Origin: Clostridium saccharoperbutylacetonicum N1-4(HMT) | GTDB lineage: Bacteria > Bacillota > Clostridia > Clostridiales > Clostridiaceae | Length of the DNA stretch: 64,000 bases | Direction of reading: 5' to 3' | Assembly (NCBI RefSeq): GCF_000340885.1 | Contig: NC_020292.1 | Coordinates: 72,189-136,188 of the forward strand | Shown here: positions 55,964 to 63,354 of the stretch, piece by piece | Numbering within the stretch: the first letter of the stretch is position 1 | How the letters are laid out: each line of letters starts with the position of its first letter | The notes under the pieces: model-generated | Seen by the model: only the letters and a program-made list of their open reading frames with translations | Database searches by the model: none | What the model was told of the DNA's origin: nothing | Made by a program: the position numbers and the translations under genes

Positions 55964-57298
55964 TTATAGCACAATATCCTTTTTAATATTTTCTGCATAC
56001 TCTTCCATATCGTTTAAGAGCTTCATAAAATCATTAAATTCCTTGCTATTATCTCTGCCTTCTTTTTTCATTGAACTAAGAATCCCATTTATGGTATTCA
56101 CGCCATAATTAATATTCTTTATTATTTCAGTTACTGCCATAGTTTTATTGAACACATACTGATCAGAACCTTTGTTATCTTCTAAATCAAGAAGCTGCTT
56201 TTTATAAGCTTCAAAGGTCGCTTTTAAATTTCTCAATTTATTTTTATTTGGATTAGCTAATTTTTCTACCTCTTCTAAAATTGCTGCTAGATCTTCTTCA
56301 TACGTCCATAAAGTATATTTTAATACCTCTAAATCTTGAATTTCAGCTTCGTCCCTGCCATCTAAAAGCGCCGCTGCCTGCACTATTTTTAAACTTTCAT
56401 TTTTTCTTCTATCTGAAATTACAATATTTTTCCTAAGTAACGTATTTAAAAGTTTATTATATGTATTTAGCACTTTTATGCTAATTGTAATTTCCTTAAC
56501 TTTCTCATTAATAACCATTAAATCCTTAATATTTATCTTACAAACAGGCATTTTCACTGTTTCATTTTCCTGTAATAAAGAGCTTTCTCTTCTTCTATCT
56601 AAATAATTCTTAAATAGAGTTATCCTATTTGAAGGTTCATTAATATAATCTATATTCCATCTTAGCAAAAACCTGTCATATAGAGCTATAAGGTTGTCCT
56701 CTTCATAATATTCATTACTGGCACCTATTAAAGATATTAATGGTACTTTTTGAATTTCTTCATTAAAAAATAATTTTTCATTCATAATAGTAAGTAAATT
56801 ATTTAATACTGCACTATTAGCCTTAAAAATCTCATCCACAAAGCTTATATTTGCTTCAGGAAGTTTATTTTTAGTATTTACTTTATAAATATCATTTTTC
56901 ATTGCATTAATACTTACAGGGCCAAAGATTTCACTAGGCTCTGTAGTCTTTCCCATAAGTATTCTAAAATAGCTACAATCCTCTATTCTATTTCTATACT
57001 CTTCTACTAAAGCAGATTTCCCTGTTCCTGCAGGTCCATGAAAAAATCCATTAGAGCCTGTTATAAATGCTAAGGTAAGCATTCTTATTTCATTTTCTCT
57101 TTCTATAAAGAGCTCATTTAATTCCTCTTCAATCTTTAAAATATCATTAATAGTGCCTTCTACAGCTTTCACTATCGACGTATTCACACGTTTTGAAACT
57201 TCACCTTTGGGATTAAACTTTTCTACTTTTTTCTTTCTTTTGTTAATATCTAATACATCAACCTTTGCTTCTTCATCAACTTTACTAAAATCAAACAC
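55964..57298 (-). CDS. MoxR-family AAA+ ATPase
   Basis: The 444-residue protein has a Walker A motif GPAGTGKS (residues 88-95), preceded by the family's ERENEIRMLTLAFITG, a Walker B motif FVDE (153-156), PSEIFGPVS, sensor-1 LIGASNEYYEE and the YDRFLLRWNIDYI segment. Residues 340-444 form a helical C-terminal extension. The start is GTG 57298, since the nearby ATG is in another frame; only a weak GGG site precedes it. MoxR ATPases act as chaperone-like machines with VWA partners; the partner gene is next downstream. The complex's client is unknown. Confidence 0.85.
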   Translation of the reverse strand: MFDFSKVDEEAKVDVLDINKRKKKVEKFNPKGEVSKRVNTSIVKAVEGTINDILKIEEELNELFIERENEIRMLTLAFITGSNGFFHGPAGTGKSALVEEYRNRIEDCSYFRILMGKTTEPSEIFGPVSINAMKNDIYKVNTKNKLPEANISFVDEIFKANSAVLNNLLTIMNEKLFFNEEIQKVPLISLIGASNEYYEEDNLIALYDRFLLRWNIDYINEPSNRITLFKNYLDRRRESSLLQENETVKMPVCKINIKDLMVINEKVKEITISIKVLNTYNKLLNTLLRKNIVISDRRKNESLKIVQAAALLDGRDEAEIQDLEVLKYTLWTYEEDLAAILEEVEKLANPNKNKLRNLKATFEAYKKQLLDLEDNKGSDQYVFNKTMAVTEIIKNINYGVNTINGILSSMKKEGRDNSKEFNDFMKLLNDMEEYAENIKKDIVL

Positions 57299-57416
57299 TA
57301 TTACCCATTTCCCCCTAAAATAAAAGGCTACGCCTTTACAGTTTACAATTTACAGTTTACAGTTATAAAAGACTACTTTTTCATTCCTTCATGAGCAGTC
57401 CCTAAAGAGTAAAATA

Positions 57417-57444
57417 AGCAGGGTCATTATGAAAATACCCTGCT
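57417..57444 (-). terminator. Terminator between the 145-residue gene and the MoxR gene
   Basis: AAGCAGGGT and ACCCTGCT pair around a 12-13-base loop, followed on the (-) strand by TTATTTTA. A second small hairpin, AAAGGC-TAC-GCCTTT (57323-57337), and short GTTTACA repeats lie between it and the ATPase start, so the MoxR/VWA pair may have its own promoter here. Confidence 0.6.
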
Positions 57445-57461
57445 CAGCTTAATTTAAAATC

Positions 57462-57899
57462 CTATTTCTTTATTAACAATATCTCTTTAGCATCAGTTAA
57501 GAAATCCATGAGCTTTTTTGATAAATCAGAAATCATTTCTTCTGAATTACTTTCATCAGATTTCACTACTTTCACCTTATTATCTAAATCCACATCTGCA
57601 GCTTTTATTTTTTTATTATGCTTTCTATCAAAGTCTTTAAGTTCATCCATTAATAAGTCGTACTTATCTATTGATGTATGTTTTGCAATATCAGCAGCTG
57701 TGAGTTTGCCTTCACTTAACATTTTATAGACCTGAGATATGTTATAAGTATGATTTTTTAGCTGCTTTAAAATATCTTCTTTTTCTAATTCCTTCTCATT
57801 TGGCTTTTCTTGATCCTCTACAAATGATACAGCATAGAAATTCATATTCTTGCAGTTTATATAATCTTTTAGCATTTCTTCAAGTTCTCTCATTCTCAT
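57462..57899 (-). CDS. Unrecognised 145-residue protein of the MoxR cluster
   Basis: The protein starts at ATG 57899 after AGGAGA. It is charged and helical (MRELEEMLKDYINCKNMNFY; EKEDILKQLKNHTYNISQVY; LTAADIAKHTSIDKYDLLMD). The middle resembles a helix-turn-helix-like segment, KLTAADIAKHTSIDKYDL, but this is weak. No catalytic or membrane pattern is visible. It lies one gene upstream of the MoxR/VWA pair, separated by a terminator. Function unknown. Confidence 0.55.
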   Translation of the reverse strand: MRMRELEEMLKDYINCKNMNFYAVSFVEDQEKPNEKELEKEDILKQLKNHTYNISQVYKMLSEGKLTAADIAKHTSIDKYDLLMDELKDFDRKHNKKIKAADVDLDNKVKVVKSDESNSEEMISDLSKKLMDFLTDAKEILLIKK

Positions 57900-57943
57900 T
57901 CTCCTAAAATTATAATTAAAATAATGACCTTTTACAATAATTA

Positions 57944-58462
57944 CTATTGTTTTTCTTTATTTTCTGTTTCAACTTTTGAATTATCTTCTTTTTCAATATC
58001 TTGAATATTAGATACAAGCATTCTCCAAATTATATATTCTCCAGCTTGTGCAAGAGCCATCATCATTCTTCTTACAGAAAGATCTTCTTTATCATAATTT
58101 TCATCGACAATCTTACCATCTTTTATTAATGGAAGCATTGATGGAATTATCTTTTCTAATGCAATTTTTTGAGCTGCATCAATTTCTTTCTTAAAGAATT
58201 CTTCATTTTCACATAATGCTTGAGATATGTATACAAGCGCTTTTGACAAAGCTATATATCCTTGTCTTACAGTAAATTCATTATCAGCATCAAGTTCATC
58301 ACTAATAACCTTTAAGATTTTCTCTAAAGCTGGAGCCATAATCTCATTATCCTTTTTTGAAATATCTTGTACCTCCTCAAATACTTTATCTTTTTTAATA
58401 GTTTTTGCATTTTTATTTTTCAATTTAATTCCTTCTTTCCTGGCAGGTAAAATCTCTGCCAT
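57944..58462 (-). CDS. Unrecognised 172-residue helical protein
   Basis: The frame starts at ATG 58462. The protein has a basic N-terminus (ARKEGIKLKNKNAKTIKKDK), then long helices (ALEKILKVISDELDADNEFT; QGYIALSKALVYISQALCEN; IALEKIIPSMLPLIKDGK) and an acidic tail. The helical bundle has no known motif and no membrane segment. It is 18 bp from the preceding frame and so belongs to the same transcript. Function unknown; possible partner of the ATPase module by position only. Confidence 0.55.
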   Translation of the reverse strand: MAEILPARKEGIKLKNKNAKTIKKDKVFEEVQDISKKDNEIMAPALEKILKVISDELDADNEFTVRQGYIALSKALVYISQALCENEEFFKKEIDAAQKIALEKIIPSMLPLIKDGKIVDENYDKEDLSVRRMMMALAQAGEYIIWRMLVSNIQDIEKEDNSKVETENKEKQ

Positions 58463-58480
58463 ATTTCTATATATAATTAA

Positions 58481-58831
58481 TTAAAAATTAATTTTCTCCA
58501 CATTTTTATTTTTAAAATATTCAATTATGGGTACTAACTGCATTGATATTATCTTGGTCCTTTCAGTTTCTGCATACATACTTTTCAACATTTTTTCCAA
58601 CTTATAGGAACCATTTAAATTAACTATTAAATACTCAACACTTAAATGTGTTAATACAAAATATTCTATTTTATTTACATTAAGCTGTTTCTTCAATTCA
58701 ATTGCAATATAGTTATCTCCTACTATTGCATAACCATCCTTTAATAAAGCTTCATAATATTTCCCAGATTTTTCAACAATTAAATTCAAGACATCCCTTT
58801 TAAAATCTCTCGTAGTTTTTCCTCCTTGCAT
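58481..58831 (-). CDS. Unrecognised 116-residue protein with an internal ribosome binding site
   Basis: The only in-frame ATG is 58831, but the strong AGGAGG lies just inside the frame after it (CAAGGAGGAAAAACTACG). The true start may therefore be a rare codon a few residues in (for example ACG, codon 7), or ATG may be used with the weak TAAGGT. The product is mixed alpha/beta (YEALLKDGYAIVGDNYIAIE; NKIEYFVLTHLSVEYLIVNL). GTCTAAATCGAC lies 29 bp upstream at 58860-58871. Family not recognised. Confidence 0.5.
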   Translation of the reverse strand: MQGGKTTRDFKRDVLNLIVEKSGKYYEALLKDGYAIVGDNYIAIELKKQLNVNKIEYFVLTHLSVEYLIVNLNGSYKLEKMLKSMYAETERTKIISMQLVPIIEYFKNKNVEKINF

Positions 58832-58960
58832 ACCTTATGATGTCAACAATTAATTTATAGTCTAAATCGACTTATTATTGCATTGCTATTCTCTTTATAT
58901 ATTACAGTTATTAATTTAAATTTGCTGCATGAACTTTTAAAAATCACTTAAAGTTCTTTA

Positions 58961-59635
58961 TTATCTATATAATCTATCATATTCAAAAACTAATTCATCC
59001 CCTATTTTATCAATAGTCTTATACCATTTAGAATCGGCACTGTAGTATTTATTAACTTTACTTGTGCTCCCTCCACTATAATAACAAGCCCCAGGTGTTA
59101 AATAATAGGTTCTAAGCTGCCTTGCCAAATCAATTATACATTCATATTTTGAAGCATATACAGTTCCTTTTGATGAATTGAATTGAACATCCATACCTGT
59201 AATATTGTTATTCCCATTATTAGCTCTTAAGCTTTAATCCCATCCAGACTCAGCAGCTGCTATTGCAACTAGAGCAAAGGCATTTACCTTATACTGCCTT
59301 TCTGCATCAACAAAAGCATCTGAAAGCTTTAGTAAATTTGCATGATGTGAAGTATTAAGTACATTTGCCATCTCTTTATGGGTGATTCCACTTGGAATTC
59401 CTATATCATAGCTATTAAACCCAACCCGTACTCTACGCTCTTTTTCTTCCTGCTGCATTTCTACAACTTCAATTAAACTTTCATTTACTCTAATCAATGA
59501 CATATCTGCTAAGTGATTATTGATTTTTTCCTTGGCTGCACATTTGTAATCAAAATTGCTGCTTCCACTACAGATTCCTAAATTTATTAAGAAAACAGAA
59601 CATAAACATAGTGGTAATATTTTTGTTATTACCAT
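58961..59635 (-). pseudogene. Exported glucosaminidase-type wall hydrolase broken by one TAA codon
   Basis: The (-) strand frame from ATG 59635 encodes a signal peptide (KILPLCLCSVFLINLGICS), a helical region and the start of a glucosaminidase-type domain, with catalytic-type Glu in VAIAAAESGW. A TAA at 59234-59236 then interrupts it. Translation resumes in the same frame 39 bases later, through NNGNNNITGMDVQFNSSKGT to the proper end VFEYDRLYR at 58961. One base change would restore about 224 residues. The family cuts GlcNAc linkages in peptidoglycan. Without readthrough the product is truncated after the active-site Glu. Confidence 0.75.
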
Positions 59636-59684
59636 TTAATTCCCCCTTCTAATATAGCCTAACTATTGCCATTTTTTCAATACC

Positions 59685-59708
59685 TTTTAAGTCGAAAACG
59701 ACTTAAAA
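59685..59708. repeat. Perfect palindrome TTTTAAGTCG-AAAA-CGACTTAAAA
   Basis: This is the longest member of the GTCG-N4-CGAC family: ten-base arms around AAAA. It lies 50 bp upstream of the broken glucosaminidase start and 22 bp after the stop of the next gene up, so it may be an operator or a terminator hairpin. Confidence 0.75.
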
Positions 59709-59729
59709 CTGTTAATAATTTTTCTAATT

Positions 59730-60164
59730 TTAACAGCATAAATGCTTAGGATCAATTAAGTTCACTTCTGCATTGTATTTAGAAAACACAAGTTCTTTAT
59801 TATAGATATCCTGCTTATTAGCAATATGCAAAGAATAACTGCCAGTTTGTATCTTCTCTACTGCTATATCCTGCATGACTATTCCACCAAACAATAACAC
59901 TTCCTCAAGAAATTTAATTTTGTCATTATCCGTAAGGAACCCAAAAATATCCCCCATATTTTCCACATGAAATTTAAATAAAACATCTTTTCTTTTCAGG
60001 CTATATACAACGTAAAAGTTACATTTCTCAATTTTATTAGATTTTTTATAATATCTTTTGCTGCATTTAAAAACATAAAAATCTCCAACAGAAGCTTTAA
60101 ATTCTAAATACATTAAAATATTACATGCTCGCTCTTTATTGCCAATATTAACCATCTCTTTCAT
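59730..60164 (-). CDS. Unrecognised 144-residue protein
   Basis: ATG 60164 has GGGGGAATTACC upstream. The protein is mixed alpha/beta (KASVGDFYVFKCSKRYYKKS; CNFYVVYSLKRKDVLFKFHV; DKIKFLEEVLLFGGIVMQDI) and ends with a cysteine pair. Its upstream region contains TCGAAATAGAC (60223-60233), a half-relative of the GTCG palindrome, and then iteron array C 280 bp away. No family is recognised. Confidence 0.55.
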   Translation of the reverse strand: MKEMVNIGNKERACNILMYLEFKASVGDFYVFKCSKRYYKKSNKIEKCNFYVVYSLKRKDVLFKFHVENMGDIFGFLTDNDKIKFLEEVLLFGGIVMQDIAVEKIQTGSYSLHIANKQDIYNKELVFSKYNAEVNLIDPKHLCC

Positions 60165-60442
60165 GGTAATTCCCCCATAGTTAAAAGTAGTACAATACTA
60201 TGTTACCACATTTTGGTCGTAATCGAAATAGACTCTTAACATTTTTTTGTAAAATTACTAAAAAGTTTTCTTTAGGGCTTATTTTTCTAGCTTCAAATGA
60301 AAAATTTATATATATAGTATAAATACTATATATATAAATTTTTTATTTGCCATATATTTTACACTTTTATTTCTTATATATGATTTTTAATAAATACTTT
60401 TGCTTTTTTATAATAACTAATTATACTTTAAGACCTTACTTA

Positions 60443-60610
60443 GTATATTTTTAAGTGACAGCTTAAGTAATATTTTATGTTACTATCTTTGTATTATTAT
60501 TAGTTACTATTAATGTAACTCTTTATGTTATTAATAGAGTAAGTAAATAAATTACTTTTTGTGTTACTAAATGTGTTAGTTTTATTGTTACATTATAAGT
60601 TACTTATTTA
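60443..60610. repeat. Iteron array C: 14 tandem 12-bp units
   Basis: The units, with no break in phase over 168 bp, are GTATATTTTTAA, GTGACAGCTTAA, GTAATATTTTAT, GTTACTATCTTT, GTATTATTATTA, GTTACTATTAAT, GTAACTCTTTAT, GTTATTAATAGA, GTAAGTAAATAA, ATTACTTTTTGT, GTTACTAAATGT, GTTAGTTTTATT, GTTACATTATAA and GTTACTTATTTA. It lies between diverging genes (59730-60164 on - and 60928 on +). The remainder of 60,165-60,927 shows no gene. Confidence 0.92.
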
Positions 60611-60651
60611 TAAGCATATTCTATATATATAAGTAGATTATGAGATTAGTG

Positions 60652-60680
60652 TTGTCAATAATTTATATAAATTTTTATAT
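60652..60680 (+). promoter_or_regulatory. Possible promoter beside iteron array C
   Basis: TTGTCA (60652-60657) and TTATAT (60675-60680) stand 17 bp apart, 42 bp downstream of the array and about 250 bp upstream of the surface-protein gene at 60928. The -10 box is imperfect. Confidence 0.35.
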
Positions 60681-60927
60681 AAATTACTTATATATTATTG
60701 TTGAAATACTTCATATTTATTACAAATGTATTTAATGAATATAGAAAATATGTTGTAATGCATTTTCTACATCTATTATATATTTATATTAATTTGATTA
60801 GTTAAAATCTAATGTAATTAATGGAATACAAGATTGTTTAATATATGCTTATAATGTAAAATGTTTCTTAAAATGGAAAGTTAACCAAATAATAATCTAA
60901 TTAATTTTATAAACACAAAATACTTAA

Positions 60928-61791
60928 ATGGGACAAAATAAAATGAGTAAGGGAATAATAATTGGTGGAGCTTTGGCAATAGTTCTGGTTTCATCCTGTG
61001 CAGTAGGTGGTGCAGTTTTAGCTGCAAAAATGGAAAGTAATAACAATACTCTTGTTCAAAGCAATGTAAAAGTAACAGCAGAAGAAGTTAAAGAAGGCTG
61101 GATTAAAGAAAACGACAGCTGGCATTTTTATAAAAATAATGTTCTACAGGTAGACTGGGTTAAAGATAAGAATTCTTGGTATTATCTTGGCGATGATGGG
61201 AAAATGAGGACTGGATGGATAAAAAATAAGGATCAGTGGTATTATTTAAATACTGATGGAACCATGCCCACTAATACCACAGTAGACGGTTGTTACTTAA
61301 ATAGCAATGGTTTAATAGAAGATACTCCAACAAAAGCAAAACAAAGCAATCAGGTTTCTGATGATAATAGTAATAATAACAGTAATATTACATATAAAAC
61401 TTACACTAATAAACGCTTTCTCTTTTCCATTGATTATCCTAGTAATCTACAATTTATGGGTGGCGGTGCAGATTTTAAAAGTGCTGATGGTCGCCTTGAG
61501 TTAGGCGCAAGTGGAATGAACAATGCTATTTTTCAAACAGTAGAATATTATTATAATCAGTCTTTAGAATACGAAAAGGTAACTCCATCTTATTCGCATT
61601 TAGGAAAGAACTCTTATACTTTGTCTTGGGAAAAAGATGGAAAGATTACTTATGAATATTTTATATTAGGTAAAAAATCTTTTAATCGCTTTGGCTTTAC
61701 ATATCCAACTAGTGAAAAAGAGTATTATCAACCTGTAGTAGAACGGATGTATAATTCCTTTAAAACTCCTGGTCTTGATTCTTCTCATTAG
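60928..61791 (+). CDS. Membrane-anchored surface protein with wall-binding repeats, paralog 2
   Basis: The 287-residue protein has an N-terminal membrane anchor (SKGIIIGGALAIVLVSSCAV), three aromatic wall-binding repeats (about 50-130; SWHFYKNNVLQVDWVKDKNS, WYYLGDDGKMRTGWIKNKDQ) and a C-terminal domain of about 130 residues (FLFSIDYPSNLQFMGGGADF; WEKDGKITYEYFILGKKSFN) resembling small exported PsbP-like or lipoprotein domains. ATG 60928 matches the paralog's start; no strong ribosome binding site is visible, and ATG 60943 is an alternative. Paralog of 52427-53209 in the first half only. It is the only + strand surface gene here and lies downstream of iteron array C. Confidence 0.75.
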   Translation: MGQNKMSKGIIIGGALAIVLVSSCAVGGAVLAAKMESNNNTLVQSNVKVTAEEVKEGWIKENDSWHFYKNNVLQVDWVKDKNSWYYLGDDGKMRTGWIKNKDQWYYLNTDGTMPTNTTVDGCYLNSNGLIEDTPTKAKQSNQVSDDNSNNNSNITYKTYTNKRFLFSIDYPSNLQFMGGGADFKSADGRLELGASGMNNAIFQTVEYYYNQSLEYEKVTPSYSHLGKNSYTLSWEKDGKITYEYFILGKKSFNRFGFTYPTSEKEYYQPVVERMYNSFKTPGLDSSH

Positions 61792-61803
61792 AATAATAAA
61801 AAA

Positions 61804-62250
61804 TTACTCTTCCTTAATACAGCTGTAAAAATAATTAACAGCCATATCAACAATAGTTGATACACAAATATTAATATCTGGATGTATACTCTTAAGTTCT
61901 GATAATTTTCGGACCGTTGATGATCTTAAGTTATAACATCTTTTGCTATCCGGAGCTTCACCATCAATTATGTGTGCAGCTCCATTTTCATTTTTTGTAA
62001 GGCCAATGCCACTTAAAAATTTTGTTTTGTGTATCTTTGAAAGTGGTATAATTCTCTCGTTGTTTCTTAAATTCTGAAATTGATTCTTTGAATCCCCATC
62101 TATTTTATCACAGCATAAATCCCCATTCTCAAAGTTAAAGCTTGCTAATTCATTTCCCTGTATATTATTATCAAAACCTATTATTTCTTTTTCTTCTTCA
62201 TTAAAATCATTTTTAAATTCATCCTTGTCCATAGATCTATTAAGTTTCAT
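61804..62250 (-). CDS. Ribbon-helix-helix-type DNA-binding protein (candidate iteron binder)
   Basis: ATG 62250 follows AGAGGAGATTTTTGAA. The 148-residue protein has an acidic, unstructured N-terminal part (1-100). The end (about 104-145) reads CYNLRSSTVRKLSELK, then HPDINICVSTIVDMAVNYFY: a short strand followed by two helices, the layout of ribbon-helix-helix proteins such as ParR, Arc and CopG. Such proteins often bind tandem short repeats. The gene lies between iteron arrays C and D, and its upstream region has a TAAGAATATA/TATATTCTTA inverted repeat. Identification rests on pattern only; partition, copy control or transcription roles are all possible. Confidence 0.6.
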   Translation of the reverse strand: MKLNRSMDKDEFKNDFNEEEKEIIGFDNNIQGNELASFNFENGDLCCDKIDGDSKNQFQNLRNNERIIPLSKIHKTKFLSGIGLTKNENGAAHIIDGEAPDSKRCYNLRSSTVRKLSELKSIHPDINICVSTIVDMAVNYFYSCIKEE

Positions 62251-62281
62251 TTCAAAAATCTCCTCTCAAAGTTAAAAATTC

Positions 62282-62323
62282 TAAGAATATACATTCTAAA
62301 GAATATATATTTTTATATTCTTA
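62282..62323. repeat. Inverted repeat upstream of the ribbon-helix-helix gene
   Basis: TAAGAATATA and TATATTCTTA (10 bp, exact) enclose a smaller ATTCT-AA-AGAAT. It lies 32-73 bp upstream of the start codon at 62250, a usual place for an operator, and shares its AAGAATATA word with the 37097-37144 hairpin. Confidence 0.55.
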
Positions 62324-62461
62324 CAATATACAGCTTAAAAATAACTAATAGTTCATGGTAATTTCTAATTTTATTTCCTCTAAAATAAAAAAATAAACTA
62401 TATAATTTCTTACCTTAATCATATCTATTAGTTAAATAAACAATTTACAGGAGGAATTTAT

Positions 62462-62698
62462 ATGAATGATACTATAAAAATAGCTGATCTAGACTCAGAA
62501 GCCTTTGATAAAAAGCAAATTGCCCTTGCCATAAGAAATTCAACTTTCAATGATATCTTAACTTGCTCTCTTAAGGCTGAAAGCATAATTACAGCTTGTG
62601 AGCACTGTTCTCTTAAGGTTATTTGCGATGGAATAGATAAGCTTTCTGAAGAATACATTGCAAAAACTTCATCTGTCATAAAAAATTTTAGCTTTTAA
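62462..62698 (+). CDS. Small unrecognised protein
   Basis: ACAGGAGGAATTTAT directly before ATG 62462 is one of the best ribosome binding sites in the region, so this 78-residue gene is likely real and the opposite-strand frame is its shadow. The protein is helical (EAFDKKQIALAIRNSTFNDI) and contains CEHCSLKVICDG, three cysteines that could bind metal. It stands alone between the divergent ribbon-helix-helix gene and a shared terminator. Function unknown. Confidence 0.6.
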   Translation: MNDTIKIADLDSEAFDKKQIALAIRNSTFNDILTCSLKAESIITACEHCSLKVICDGIDKLSEEYIAKTSSVIKNFSF

Positions 62699-62818
62699 TA
62701 CTAGTTTCTCAATTATTTCATAATCCATATAAATTCCCCATTATTTTGAAATTCTATACTATAGTAGTATTTTTTTAGAATAGCCTATAATATAGATATA
62801 CATAACGTAAATATGATA

Positions 62819-62857
62819 AAAGAGAGATTAATTTACCTTAGAAATTAATCTCTCTTT
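62819..62857. terminator. Bidirectional terminator between converging genes
   Basis: AAAGAGAGATTAATTT and AAATTAATCTCTCTTT form a perfect 16-bp stem with loop ACCTTAG, serving the + strand gene ending at 62698 and the - strand gene ending at 62870. Confidence 0.85.
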
Positions 62858-62869
62858 AATACTTAACTG

Positions 62870-63091
62870 CTAAGCAGCAACATCATATTTAGTGATTTTT
62901 CTTTCAGTAAGCTTTGCACCACTTTTACTTATAAGTTCACCAGCATTTACTTCAAATATATTCTTTGAAATTATTGTATCCATTAAAGATACAGCCTGCT
63001 CCTTAGTAATATCAGGCTTAACTCCAGTTATACTTAAAGTACTTGTTGTACCTCCTGGAGTATTGAATGTTATAGCTAAGACATATTCCAT
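62870..63091 (-). CDS. DUF2922 family protein
   Basis: ATG 63091 follows AAAGGAGGTAAAGTTAT. The 73-residue product (YVLAITFNTPGGTTSTLSIT ... QAVSLMDTIISKNIFEV ... KLTERKITKYDVA) matches the small DUF2922 family, seen in clostridia and bacilli almost always beside a DUF1659 gene. The biochemical role is not established. The pair here (63130-63354 then this gene, 38 bp apart) keeps the usual order and forms a two-gene operon ending at the terminator at 62819-62857. Confidence 0.85.
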   Translation of the reverse strand: MEYVLAITFNTPGGTTSTLSITGVKPDITKEQAVSLMDTIISKNIFEVNAGELISKSGAKLTERKITKYDVAA

Positions 63092-63129
63092 AATAACTTT
63101 ACCTCCTTTCTTTTTTAAATTGCTCTAAA

Positions 63130-63354
63130 CTAATTGTTATCGATACTTGAAGTAACACTCAAAAAGGTATCTCTTGTTTTATCAGCCATTACACCTTTTA
63201 TTGCTTGAGACACTTCATAAACAGCGGATGGATCTGCATCATTTTTTACATTTGCAAACATCTTAGTTTTGAAAATCGCATCTCCTGCTTTGTCCACACC
63301 TTTTTGAACTTCAATCCCAAGTGAAGTTGCTTTCTTTGTTAATGAAACTGCCAT
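63130..63354 (-). CDS. DUF1659 family protein
   Basis: ATG 63354 follows GGAAAGGGGGTAAAATGT. The 74-residue product begins MAVSLTKKATSLGIEVQKGV and contains GDAIFKTKMFANVKNDADPS and YEVSQAIKGVMADKTRDTFL, the DUF1659 pattern. The function of the family is unknown. First gene of the two-gene operon with DUF2922. Chromosomal copies are common in clostridia, so this may be a captured host gene pair. Confidence 0.85.
   Translation of the reverse strand: MAVSLTKKATSLGIEVQKGVDKAGDAIFKTKMFANVKNDADPSAVYEVSQAIKGVMADKTRDTFLSVTSSIDNN

Noticed and set aside
59234..59236. Stop-codon recoding as an explanation of the in-frame TAA
   Set aside because: Many intact genes in the window end at TAA exactly where families end, so TAA is not reassigned.
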